Assembly (NCBI RefSeq): GCF_016592575.1
Contig: NZ_AP017470.1
Location: 620,001 to 684,000, forward strand
From: Thermotomaculum hydrothermale
GTDB taxonomy: Bacteria > Acidobacteriota > Holophagae > Thermotomaculales > Thermotomaculaceae
Direction of reading: 5' to 3'
DNA: 64,000 nucleotides
Shown here piece by piece: positions 25,701 to 34,212 of the stretch. The stretch's first letter is position 1; every line of letters starts with the position of its first letter. The translations under genes and the position numbers were made by a program. Under the pieces are notes generated by a model. It did not search any database, was not told where the DNA came from, and saw nothing but the letters and a program-made list of their open reading frames with translations.

Positions 25701-27982
25701 TGGCAGATAAACTTATAATTGTTGAATCTCCTGCAAAATCAAGAACAATCGAAAAATATCTTAAAGGCAAATACCATGTGGAAGCCACAATGGGGCATAT
25801 TGTTGATTTGCCAAAAAAAGAATTTGGCATAGACATAGAAAACGGTTTTAAGCCAAAGTATGTTGTTATTGATGAGAAGAAAAAGGTTGTTTCCAATCTG
25901 AAAAAAAAGGCAAAGAATTACTCGGAAATTTACCTTGCTGCCGACCCTGATAGAGAGGGTGAAGCTATCTGTTATCATTTGAAGAATCTCCTTTCATCTA
26001 AAGACAAAAAGATATACAGGGTTTTGTTTAATGAAATAACCCCCACAGGAATATCAAAGGCTTTAGAATCCCCTGGAGATGTTGATTTAAACAAATTTAA
26101 TGCACAACAGACAAGAAGGATTGTGGATAGAATTGTTGGTTATAAGGTTTCCCCACTTTTATGGGAAAAGGTAAAGAGGGGATTGTCTGCAGGTAGGGTT
26201 CAGACAGTTGCTTTAAGGATTATCTGCGAAAGGGAAGAAGAGATAAGGAAATTCAACAAAGAAGAGTACTGGACAATATTGGCAGAATTATTAAAAAATG
26301 AAATCCCTTTTACTGCAAAACTCGTTGAGATAGACGGGAGAAAGGTTAGAATAGGGAATAAAAAGGCGCCAATCGCAATAGACTCTAAACAACTTGCCGA
26401 ACAAATTAAGAGGGAACTTGAAAAAGGAAATTTTTTAATAGAATCAGTTAAGAAAAAGCATAAAAAAAGGAATCCATTGCCACCTTTTATTACAAGTAAA
26501 TTACAGCAGGAAGCAGCAAGGGTTTTAGATTTTCCTGTTAAGAAAACAATGAGAATAGCGCAGAAATTGTATGAAGGTGTTGATATAGGTGATGGCCCTG
26601 TCGGTTTGATTACATATATGAGAACAGACTCTACCAGAATTTCAAAAGAGGCTATTGAAAGTGCAAGGGCTTTTATTGGCGAAAAATTCGGGAAGGAAGA
26701 ATTACCGTCAAAACCAAATGTATATTCTGCAAAGGAGAATGCACAGGATGCACACGAGGCTATAAGACCTACATCTGTTTTTAGAACACCGGAATCTATT
26801 TCAAAATACCTCTCTAAAGATGAGCTGGCACTATATAGCCTTATCTGGAAAAGATTTGTAGCAAGCCAGATGACACCTGCAATATTTGAAGAAACAGAGG
26901 TAAAAATTAAGAACGGAAAGTATACCCTTGAAGCAAGTGGCACTGTTTTAAAAAAAGAGGGGTTTTTAAAGGTTTACAACCCAGGGGTAGGGAAAGACAA
27001 ATTGTTACCAGAGGTTGAAGAGGGGGAAAAACTTGCATTGAAAAATATAGAAGCAAAGCAAAACTTTACAACCCCACCGCCAAGGTACACCGAGGCAACC
27101 CTTGTTAAAGAACTTGAATCAAACGGAATAGGAAGGCCTTCCACCTATGCAACAATAATATCTGTTATTCAAAACAGGGCTTATGTGTTAATGAAGGAGA
27201 AAAAGTTTTACCCAACTGCCTTAGGTGAACTGGTAAACAAGTTGCTTGTTTCCTCTTTTCCCAAAATATTTGAAATTAATTACACTGCAAACCTTGAGAA
27301 AGAGTTAGACGGTATTGAAGAAGGCAAACTTGATTACCTTGAAGTTTTAAGAAAGTTTTACATAGAGTTTGAGAGGTACTTAAAAAGAGCAGAAGAGGAA
27401 ATGGTAAGCGTTAAGAGAAACGGTGTGCCTATTGGGGAAAAGTGTGAAAAGTGTGGTGGCGAAATGGTAAAAAAGGTTGGAAAATTTGGAGTTTTCATTG
27501 CCTGTTCCAACTATCCTGAGTGCAAAAATACCCGTGAGGTTGTTGAAAGTGCAGATGGAGAAGATGCAAATGGTGAGAAAAAAACTTGCCCAAAATGTGG
27601 AGGTGAGCTTGTTTTAAAATCAGGTAGGTATGGAAAGTTTTATACCTGTTCAAATTATCCTGAATGCGATTACAGGGAATCCTTAAACGGTAACGGAAAC
27701 GGAGTAAAGCAGCTTGACAAAAACTGTCCCCAGTGTGGGAAGCCTCTTGTTGAGAGAAAAGGGAAATACGGTAAGTTTATAGCGTGCTCAGGTTATCCTG
27801 AATGTAAATATATAGAAAAAGAAAAACCAAAAGAACTGGATATAATTTGTCCTAAGTGTGGAAAGGGAAAAATTGTTGTGAGAAAAACGAGAAGAGGAAA
27901 GGTTTTTTACGGCTGTTCAAGGTATCCGGATTGTGATTACGCATCATGGACTTTGCCTGATAATGGTGAGAAGTCTGACTAA
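25700..27982 (+). CDS. topA: DNA topoisomerase I
   Basis: Type IA topoisomerase that relaxes negative supercoils. The 760 residues hold the TOPRIM domain (LIIVESPAKSRTIEKYL, AADPDREGEAI), the catalytic Tyr306 in GLITYMRTDSTRIS, and four C-terminal zinc ribbons of the topoisomerase type, each with CxxCG and a C(S/x)xYPxC pair (starting near residues 579, 632, 676 and 715). Four ribbons is towards the high end for the family. GTTTAATGG joins the dprA stop and the topA start. Confidence 0.97.
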   Translation: MADKLIIVESPAKSRTIEKYLKGKYHVEATMGHIVDLPKKEFGIDIENGFKPKYVVIDEKKKVVSNLKKKAKNYSEIYLAADPDREGEAICYHLKNLLSSKDKKIYRVLFNEITPTGISKALESPGDVDLNKFNAQQTRRIVDRIVGYKVSPLLWEKVKRGLSAGRVQTVALRIICEREEEIRKFNKEEYWTILAELLKNEIPFTAKLVEIDGRKVRIGNKKAPIAIDSKQLAEQIKRELEKGNFLIESVKKKHKKRNPLPPFITSKLQQEAARVLDFPVKKTMRIAQKLYEGVDIGDGPVGLITYMRTDSTRISKEAIESARAFIGEKFGKEELPSKPNVYSAKENAQDAHEAIRPTSVFRTPESISKYLSKDELALYSLIWKRFVASQMTPAIFEETEVKIKNGKYTLEASGTVLKKEGFLKVYNPGVGKDKLLPEVEEGEKLALKNIEAKQNFTTPPPRYTEATLVKELESNGIGRPSTYATIISVIQNRAYVLMKEKKFYPTALGELVNKLLVSSFPKIFEINYTANLEKELDGIEEGKLDYLEVLRKFYIEFERYLKRAEEEMVSVKRNGVPIGEKCEKCGGEMVKKVGKFGVFIACSNYPECKNTREVVESADGEDANGEKKTCPKCGGELVLKSGRYGKFYTCSNYPECDYRESLNGNGNGVKQLDKNCPQCGKPLVERKGKYGKFIACSGYPECKYIEKEKPKELDIICPKCGKGKIVVRKTRRGKVFYGCSRYPDCDYASWTLPDNGEKSD

Positions 27983-28696
27983 ATGCCCACTGATTTAACT
28001 GAAATTAAAGGTTACAATTTAAAACTTTTTCAGAATAAAAAGGGTTACAGGTTTTCAATTGATTCCTTTTTGCTTGCCTGGTTTGTTGCAGGGGAAGAAT
28101 TCAGTAAAGGCTTAGAAATAGGAGCAGGTAGCGGGATAGTTTCCCTTTTAATTGAGAGAATGACAGAAGACAAAAAGCATTTTGAATTAATTGAAGTGCA
28201 GAAATCCCTTTTTAACCTTCTTAAAAAAAATATTGATTTAAATAAGCCTTATAAAAGTAAGTTTGTTTTAAGAAATGAGGATGCGAGGTTTGTATTGCCT
28301 TCAGTAATTCCCGATATTGTCTATTCAAACCCCCCTTTTACTGATTTTTCAAAGGGAAAGGTTTCCCCAAATTTTGAAAAGGCTATAGCAAGGCATACCT
28401 ATCTTTTAAACCTTGAATCACTATTAAAATGGTATATAGAGAATACAGGGCAAAATACAAAACTTGCCTTTGTTGAAACAATTAAGAATCTGGAATATTA
28501 CAGAGAAAAAGTTGAGGAATTTTCCCTTTTTGTTGAAAAAATTGTTTATGTAAAGCCATTTGAAAACAAAAATCCGAACTTATTTCTAATTTTGATAAAC
28601 AAAAAGAAGAAGGATTTTGAAGAACAATATCTTACCATATACAAGTCAAAAAACATTTACACAGACAAAGTTAAACAGATTTTAGGGATTGTATGA
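27983..28696 (+). CDS. tRNA1(Val) adenine-N6-methyltransferase-like protein
   Basis: S-adenosylmethionine-dependent methyltransferase of the YfiC/TrmN6 group, which modifies A37 of tRNA1(Val) in E. coli. The 237 residues start with LKLFQNKKGYRFSIDSFLLAWF, a hallmark of the group, then the cofactor loop LEIGAGSGIVSLL and the catalytic YSNPPF, the NPP(Y/F) motif of amino-group methyltransferases. The ATG follows the topA stop directly. The tRNA target is inferred from the family. Confidence 0.85.
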   Translation: MPTDLTEIKGYNLKLFQNKKGYRFSIDSFLLAWFVAGEEFSKGLEIGAGSGIVSLLIERMTEDKKHFELIEVQKSLFNLLKKNIDLNKPYKSKFVLRNEDARFVLPSVIPDIVYSNPPFTDFSKGKVSPNFEKAIARHTYLLNLESLLKWYIENTGQNTKLAFVETIKNLEYYREKVEEFSLFVEKIVYVKPFENKNPNLFLILINKKKKDFEEQYLTIYKSKNIYTDKVKQILGIV

Positions 28697-28708
28697 TAAA
28701 ATCTTTCC

Positions 28709-29308
28709 ATGGGATTTTTTAGCGGAAATTTAAGTCTTAAAAGATTTTTTATAGAGGAAATTGAATACTTTAAAGATAAAGAAAGGGTTGTTGCAAACTT
28801 AAATAACTATCTTTTCAAGGATATAGAAAATCAGGCAAAAGAGGAATCAATAGGGTGGGTAAGCCCTTTAAAGGTTTATAAATCTCAAATTGATGTTGAA
28901 GAAATCTATTACGGTAACTATATACTTTTAGCATTAAGATATGACACAAAGAAAGTATCAAAAGTTCTTATTGATTGCAAATTAAATGAAACAATAGAAA
29001 GAGAAGGGTTATCTATTCAAAATAATAAACAATTGAAGCAGTTAAAAGATGATATAAAGCAGGAATTGTTAAAGAAAACTCTTCCTTCTCCTAAAATTGT
29101 TGAAGCTGTAATTGACTTGAATAAAAAAACACTTTTATTAAATTCCACCTCTAAAAAATTAGGGGGTTTGTTTTTATCTTTGTTTGAAAAAAGCTTTTCA
29201 ATTATGCCTGTTTATGTTGACCCAACTGTATTCTCATACATTTCTGTGGGGAAACAGGGGGTTGAAAAGTTATCTTCTCTAACGGAGACAGTAATCTATG
29301 ACGAATGA
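28709..29308 (+). CDS. rdgC: RdgC-like protein, N-terminal part
   Basis: RdgC proteins form a ring around DNA and modulate RecA-dependent recombination. This 199-residue ORF matches the first part of the long RdgC-like family: it begins MGFFSGNLSLKRF, has GWVSPL, then YILLALRYDTKKVSKVLI, a long charged helix with KDDIKQELLKK, and an AVIDLNKKTLLLNSTS strand. It ends where the family normally continues. The next ORF, overlapping by 11 bases in another frame, carries the expected continuation, so the gene is split. The family assignment is from remembered motifs and should be checked by profile search. Confidence 0.7.
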   Translation: MGFFSGNLSLKRFFIEEIEYFKDKERVVANLNNYLFKDIENQAKEESIGWVSPLKVYKSQIDVEEIYYGNYILLALRYDTKKVSKVLIDCKLNETIEREGLSIQNNKQLKQLKDDIKQELLKKTLPSPKIVEAVIDLNKKTLLLNSTSKKLGGLFLSLFEKSFSIMPVYVDPTVFSYISVGKQGVEKLSSLTETVIYDE

Positions 29309-29798
29309 GTTAAGAATAGATGAGTTTATTTTTAAAGAGTTTCTCCTTTATATCCTTTACACTTCAGAGATTAACGGGGGAGAAATTGAGGTTAACGGTG
29401 AAATAATTTACTTAAATGTAATGGACAGGCTTACCCTGGAAGGTGAAGGTGATGTCTGGGAAACTGATTTAAAAAGAGGAGTGCCTTCAATATCTCGAGA
29501 GGCAAAGAGGGCAATTTTAAATGGCAAAATGCCATCTTTAATGAAATTAAAAATACAGTCAGGAGAGGATTCATTCTTTTTTGTGATAGATTCCAAAACC
29601 CTTGACATAAAATCCCTTAAGATACCTGTTGTTGCAATAAAAGAACCTGATATAAAGCTTGAACAAAGAATGTTTTACATTGAGACAATTTATTTAATCC
29701 TTGAATCAATATTTAAGGATTTTTGCAGTATAAGGACAGATGAGGATAAATGGGAAATGTTTGTAAATGATGTGAAAAAATGGGCAAAAGAACTCTAA
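29298..29798 (+). CDS. RdgC-like protein, C-terminal part in a shifted frame
   Basis: A 166-residue ORF beginning at ATG 29298, inside the end of the preceding ORF and one base out of phase. It contains FLLYILYTSE, DRLTLEGEG, EAKRAILNGKMPSLMKLKI and FFFVIDSKTLDIKSLKI, which follow the order of motifs in the C-terminal half of long RdgC-like proteins. It could be a separate subunit translated by coupling, or the rear of a frameshifted gene. In-phase stop codons just upstream of 29298 mean that it cannot extend further. It overlaps the amidase gene by 19 bases. Confidence 0.6.
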   Translation: MTNELRIDEFIFKEFLLYILYTSEINGGEIEVNGEIIYLNVMDRLTLEGEGDVWETDLKRGVPSISREAKRAILNGKMPSLMKLKIQSGEDSFFFVIDSKTLDIKSLKIPVVAIKEPDIKLEQRMFYIETIYLILESIFKDFCSIRTDEDKWEMFVNDVKKWAKEL

Positions 29799-31495
29799 TA
29801 CTCCTTTTTCTTATAAACACTATTTTTCTTTTTGCATCAACTGTTGTTTATTTAAAAAAAGAAGGTAATTTTTCCCTTTACGCATACTTAACAAAGTCAG
29901 ATGGCATTCAATTAGTGGTTAAAACAAAGTCTTCAGCATCCAAAAATACTGTTAGAAAAATATATGCGAATTCCAAAAAGGCAAAAATAAGGTATAAAAG
30001 AAGCATTAGAACCAGAAGGTTTTATATTAAATATCAGGACTTAAAAGATATTTACAAAGAGATTGTTATAAAAAAATTATTTCCCTATGATTACTTTAAA
30101 AACGGATATTATTACCACAAAGTCAGGTATAAAGGGGCTGAATCTCTGTGGAGAGTTGCTGTTTGGTTTACTGGAGACGGAATGAATTACAAAAAAATAA
30201 AAAAAATCAACAAGTTGAGAAAAAACTCTCTCTATTATAAAACAACTGTGAAAATACCTGAAAATTTACTCCTTTCTTTTTTAAAGCCTGAGAAGAAAAA
30301 AAAATCTGGGAAAAACAATTTAAATTCAGGGAAAAAGGAAGCCAAACCATTGCTTGAGTACAGAAAAGACAAAAAAGGGGAATATGCTATTTATAGACTG
30401 AAAAAAGGTGAAGCACTATATTCTGCAGTTGTTGTAAGGTTTACAGGAAGGCTTGATGCAGATTCAGTTATGGAGCTTGCGTATAAGATTGCCGAAAGAA
30501 GTGGCATAAAGGATGTTACAGATATACCAGTAGGCTATCCTATAAAAATCCCGGTTGAATACCTTTTACCTGAATACAAACCTAAAAATTCAAAAGAGTA
30601 TAAACAGTATGAGAGTGATTTGAAAGAATCAGAACTCCTTGCAAGTAAACAAAAGATAGAAAAATCAAAAAATCTTGAAGGGGTTTATGTGATTTTAGAC
30701 CCTGGACACGGTGGGGCAGACACAGGGGCAATGTACAACGGTGTCTGGGAAGATGATTATATGTATGATATTGTTTGCAGGATAAAGAGGATTCTTGAAA
30801 CAAAAACAAAAGCAGTGGTAATACCTACAGTATGGGATAAAAGTTCAGGATATAAAATTTTTAATACAAAAAAGATTAAATTGGACAGAGACGAGTATCT
30901 GATGACCACCCCTAAATTTAATTTAAATTCTAAACTTGCATCTAAGGTAGGGGTAAACCTTCGCTGGTATCTTGCAAATTACCTTAATTCAAAGAGGATA
31001 AAGTCAGGTGTTAATCCTTCAAAAATTGTATTTATCAGTTTTCATGCAGATGCGCTGTACAAAAAGGTAAGGGGCACAATGATTTATATTCCCTATGCAG
31101 GGTTATACAGAAAAAAGGCAGGGCGCAGGAACAGGGTTTATTTAAAGTACTATGAGGTAAGAGTTAAGCCCTTCTATACTTTTACTAAAAAAGAGGTTTC
31201 AGTTTCAGAAGGTTTGTCAAGAAAACTTGCGTACAAGATAATTGATAATTTAAAAAACAATGGTATAACTGTTCATAAAGAAAAGCCTGTTAGGGAATTT
31301 ATTTTCCGCTCAAGGTATTCAAGGCCATTTGTCCCTGCTGTTATTCGCTACAATAAGGTAATGATTAAAATGCTAATAGAAGTAGGAAATTTAAAAAACA
31401 AAAAGGATGCAAAATCAATTGCAAATCCTGAATTCAGAGAAAAATTTGCTGAAACAGTTGTACAGTCTCTTTTAGAGTTTTATGGCAATAAATAA
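29780..31495 (+). CDS. N-acetylmuramoyl-L-alanine amidase with LysM-like N-terminal region
   Basis: Zinc amidase that cleaves the peptide stem from peptidoglycan in the periplasm. A signal peptide (about 20 residues) is followed by two segments that resemble LysM modules (about 114-160 and 203-258, each with a YR/HKVKxGExLW-type start), then an Amidase_3 domain: His310 in DPGHGGADTGA, a glutamate in GVWEDD, HAD in FISFHAD and a C-terminal glutamate in LIEVGNLKN. The full set of metal and catalytic residues suggests activity. Such enzymes separate daughter cells or recycle wall. The start lies in the end of the RdgC-like ORF. Confidence 0.9.
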   Translation: MGKRTLILLFLINTIFLFASTVVYLKKEGNFSLYAYLTKSDGIQLVVKTKSSASKNTVRKIYANSKKAKIRYKRSIRTRRFYIKYQDLKDIYKEIVIKKLFPYDYFKNGYYYHKVRYKGAESLWRVAVWFTGDGMNYKKIKKINKLRKNSLYYKTTVKIPENLLLSFLKPEKKKKSGKNNLNSGKKEAKPLLEYRKDKKGEYAIYRLKKGEALYSAVVVRFTGRLDADSVMELAYKIAERSGIKDVTDIPVGYPIKIPVEYLLPEYKPKNSKEYKQYESDLKESELLASKQKIEKSKNLEGVYVILDPGHGGADTGAMYNGVWEDDYMYDIVCRIKRILETKTKAVVIPTVWDKSSGYKIFNTKKIKLDRDEYLMTTPKFNLNSKLASKVGVNLRWYLANYLNSKRIKSGVNPSKIVFISFHADALYKKVRGTMIYIPYAGLYRKKAGRRNRVYLKYYEVRVKPFYTFTKKEVSVSEGLSRKLAYKIIDNLKNNGITVHKEKPVREFIFRSRYSRPFVPAVIRYNKVMIKMLIEVGNLKNKKDAKSIANPEFREKFAETVVQSLLEFYGNK

Positions 31496-31928
31496 TTTTA
31501 AAGAAAAATATAATTTAACTTTTAAATTCTACAGATTTGATTCCCCTTTAAACGGTGCCAGAGGGCTTTATTTTTTCAACATAATCAGGTGGCAGTTTGA
31601 GTCAATTCATTTAAAATTTAGAAAAAGAGAAAAGTTTTCCTTACCTGTTGTTAATCAGTCTGAAAAACTTAAAACAGAAAAAGACTTTTTTTGTTTGTTA
31701 GGTCATGGAACAATTTTATTTCAACTAAATAGGGTGAGGATAGTTACAGACCCTGTTTTTGGGAATATACCGTTTTACAAAAGATATACCCCCTTTCCCT
31801 ATGGAGTTAAAAATTTGATGCCTATAGATGCTGTTTTAATCTCTCACAACCACTATGACCACCTTGATATACCATCTTTAAAAAAGATAAAAAATGCAGG
31901 AAAAATTGTTTTGCCTCTTAAAAAATAG
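31482..31928 (+). CDS. Metallo-beta-lactamase-fold hydrolase, N-terminal fragment
   Basis: Resembles the first half of the NAPE-PLD/UlaG-like group of MBL-fold hydrolases. The region around residues 70-135 has LLGHGTILFQLNRVRIVTDPVFG and the metal motif SHNHYDHLD (HxHxDH). The frame ends at TAG 31926-31928 directly after six A (31920-31925). Reading with one A fewer passes smoothly into the following ORF, which holds the remaining metal ligands. By itself the fragment would lack the C-terminal half of the active site. Confidence 0.75.
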   Translation: MAINNFKEKYNLTFKFYRFDSPLNGARGLYFFNIIRWQFESIHLKFRKREKFSLPVVNQSEKLKTEKDFFCLLGHGTILFQLNRVRIVTDPVFGNIPFYKRYTPFPYGVKNLMPIDAVLISHNHYDHLDIPSLKKIKNAGKIVLPLKK

Positions 31929-32412
31929 AAAATATGTGAAAAAAATTTTTAAGAAAGAAAAAATTAAAGAATTAAGCTGGTTTGAAAGTTGGGAGTTTAA
32001 AGGAATTAAAATTGTTTTATTGCCTGCTAAACACTGGTCAAAGAGGAGGCTCTTTGACAGGAATACATCACTCTGGGGTAGTTTTCTTATTCAAACAGAT
32101 AAAACTACGATTTATTATGCAGGGGATACAGCATACTCATATCATTTCAAAGACATAGGGGAAATATTTGAGATTGATTATGCTTTTCTTCCTATTGGCG
32201 CTTACAAGCCTGATTACATAATGAAACATAACCATATGAATCCTGAAGAGGCTTATAAAGCGTTCAAAGATTTAAATGCAAAGCATTTTATCCCAATCCA
32301 TTATGGAGTTTTTAAATTAAGCGACGAATCTGTAAGCGAACCTTATGAAAAAATAGTAAAGATAATCCCTGAAAATAAAATCCCTAAAATAGGTGAAGTT
32401 GTAATAATTTAA
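31894..32412 (+). CDS. Metallo-beta-lactamase-fold hydrolase, C-terminal fragment
   Basis: Holds the second half of the same MBL-fold enzyme: LLPAKHWSKR, SFLIQTDKTTIYYAGDTAYS (bridging Asp) and HFIPIHYGVFKLS (last His ligand). Homologous sequence starts near 31920; the few residues before that, from the ATG at 31894, come from the overlapping frame and are probably not real. The intact enzyme would be about 308 residues, normal for NAPE-PLD-like hydrolases, which act on phosphodiester or related bonds. Confidence 0.72.
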   Translation: MQEKLFCLLKNRKYVKKIFKKEKIKELSWFESWEFKGIKIVLLPAKHWSKRRLFDRNTSLWGSFLIQTDKTTIYYAGDTAYSYHFKDIGEIFEIDYAFLPIGAYKPDYIMKHNHMNPEEAYKAFKDLNAKHFIPIHYGVFKLSDESVSEPYEKIVKIIPENKIPKIGEVVII

Positions 32413-32561
32413 ATTGTTAGGCAATAGTTTTTTTACCCTGTTTTTTATTGAGTGATAATTGAATAAAAAATTAATATCTTTCCTTATAGTTTTTCTTAAA
32501 CACCTGTAACTTTTTTTAAGAAAGTGTTCGTGAAAAGAATTTTAGGGAGAATTTTATGTTT

Positions 32562-33962
32562 TTAGTTTTTAAAATATGGAAGCCTTTGAAATGGTTTAAA
32601 TTGTTTCTCAATTGAAGTGTAATCCTTCTGCCAGTTTTGTCCATCATAATAAAGGGTTTTTACATGCTTATCAATATACTCTTCTGGATTTTTTATATTT
32701 TCGATTACTATAAACTCTGGATAAAAAAATTTGTTGATTACATTTCCTTGATAATCGGTAATTATATTCAAAATATGTTGATGGATATTAAAGTTAATCC
32801 CCATTTTTTTGAATACCATAGGTTTAATTTTTGAATAAAAAAATGCGCTGAAATCCATGTGGGTTTTACTGTTATTGCTTTTTTGATATGTTGCAAGGTA
32901 ATAATTTGTCATTTTAAAGTTGTCCAGGAAAAAGGTTAAATAAACTATATTGGACTTTTTATTGAAATCAAAATTTGTATTCTCTGGTTGTATAAAATCA
33001 AGGGTTTTGTTATAAAATTTCCAGTCTGATTTCATAAAAGTAATCACGGGAAGAGAAAACTTGTGTAAATAATTATTCGTTCCACTTAAAATTAAAACCT
33101 TTTCCCCTTCTACCTTTCTAATTTCAAGAGATCGAAATCTGCCAGGATGCCAGAATGTGAACTTTTCTTTTCCATCAAGATTAAAAACTCTTACACATGA
33201 AGGATAAAAAGGGATGTCCACCTGTAAAATAATTAATTCTGGTTTTCCATCACTGTCAATATCATTCACTTTTGTATTTACTATGGCGAAGTTATCATAA
33301 ACATAATTTTCGTCTTTTACCTTGTAGGAAGTAGACAAATTAAATCTCTTTTTTTCAATTAGATTACCTTTTGAATCTGAAATAAAAATTCTAACTTCTT
33401 TTGGTTTTTCCGGGTCAATTTCTGCATAAACCATATCTAATATTTTGTCATTATTTAAATCAACAAAGTGAACATATTTGCAATTTCCTGGTTCAAATGC
33501 AACTCTTTTATAAACATCAGAATTGGTATGAAATGTTTTCAAGATATTTCCATACTGGTCTTTAATATTTATTATTGAGCCTTCGCCTTTAATTTCATAA
33601 AATAGTTTTCTTTTTTGCAACTTTCTAATTTTGTAGTATGAAGTAAAATTATAACCTGCGACTATGACTAAAAGAATTGTTATAGCGAAAAACACAAAAG
33701 GTTTAATCGGTTTTTTTTTAGATTGTTTATCTTTTAGTATGTTCTCTGTAACCAGGTTGTTATGAGTTTGTTCAGGCTTATCTTTCTTATTCCTTTCAGC
33801 AAGCCATTTATCTATCTCATCTGTATATGCAAATACAGATTTTTTATCCTTTATTCTCCTGATAGGGAATCCGTCTTGTTTCTCCCATCTATGTATAGTT
33901 TTTGCTGATTTTCCTACATACTCTGAAATTTCTTTCCAGCCGTCAAGTCTTTTTCTGTCCAT
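32562..33962 (-). CDS. Membrane-tethered regulator: helix-turn-helix, one TM helix, FG-GAP-like extracytoplasmic domain
   Basis: One-component regulator with ToxR-like layout. Residues 1-58 form a MerR/excisionase-type helix-turn-helix (LDGWKEISEYVGKSAKTIHRWEKQDGFPI). Residues 88-106 form one transmembrane helix. The remaining 360 residues lie outside the cytoplasm and contain calcium-loop-like DLNNDKILD (168-176) and DIDSDGKPE (234-242), as in FG-GAP/VCBS beta-propeller repeats. The DNA-binding end is of a type frequent in Acidobacteriota. Targets are unknown. It is divergent from two acyl-CoA dehydrogenase genes with a 250-base gap between, so they or itself are first candidates. Confidence 0.78.
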   Translation of the reverse strand: MDRKRLDGWKEISEYVGKSAKTIHRWEKQDGFPIRRIKDKKSVFAYTDEIDKWLAERNKKDKPEQTHNNLVTENILKDKQSKKKPIKPFVFFAITILLVIVAGYNFTSYYKIRKLQKRKLFYEIKGEGSIINIKDQYGNILKTFHTNSDVYKRVAFEPGNCKYVHFVDLNNDKILDMVYAEIDPEKPKEVRIFISDSKGNLIEKKRFNLSTSYKVKDENYVYDNFAIVNTKVNDIDSDGKPELIILQVDIPFYPSCVRVFNLDGKEKFTFWHPGRFRSLEIRKVEGEKVLILSGTNNYLHKFSLPVITFMKSDWKFYNKTLDFIQPENTNFDFNKKSNIVYLTFFLDNFKMTNYYLATYQKSNNSKTHMDFSAFFYSKIKPMVFKKMGINFNIHQHILNIITDYQGNVINKFFYPEFIVIENIKNPEEYIDKHVKTLYYDGQNWQKDYTSIEKQFKPFQRLPYFKN

Positions 33963-34001
33963 AATGTAGTCTCCATTTACTTATAAAAACTTAACACATT
34001 T

Positions 34002-34030
34002 ATATATAAAAGTCTATTGTTATAAATCAA
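34002..34030 (-). promoter_or_regulatory. Possible sigma-70 promoter of the membrane regulator gene
   Basis: On the minus strand TTGATT (34025-34030) is followed after 17-18 bases by an AT-rich -10 (ATATAT/TATATA at 34001-34007), about 40 bases before the ATG. The surrounding DNA is so AT-rich that chance matches are likely. Confidence 0.4.
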
Positions 34031-34212
34031 TTACAAAATGTTGTCGTATGCTTCAAGAAAAGTTTAGAGATTCTAAAAATAAAATATTTTTTGTTTTTGC
34101 TTTAACAAAACAATTATATTTCACAATATTTTGAAGATGAAAATTAAAAGGCAACTTTTATTTATTTTTGATAAAATAATTTAGTACATAATCTTTAAAA
34201 AGGGAGTGGGAT

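Noticed and set aside
26200-26943. A 247-codon open frame on the minus strand inside topA
   Set aside because: It lies wholly opposite the well-conserved catalytic part of topA, has no ribosome site and a composition typical of an antisense shadow (rich in Ser, Phe, Leu).
32413-32440. Weak hairpin ATTG/CAAT followed by T after the metallo-hydrolase gene
   Set aside because: Only four base pairs without G-C content to make a stable terminator.
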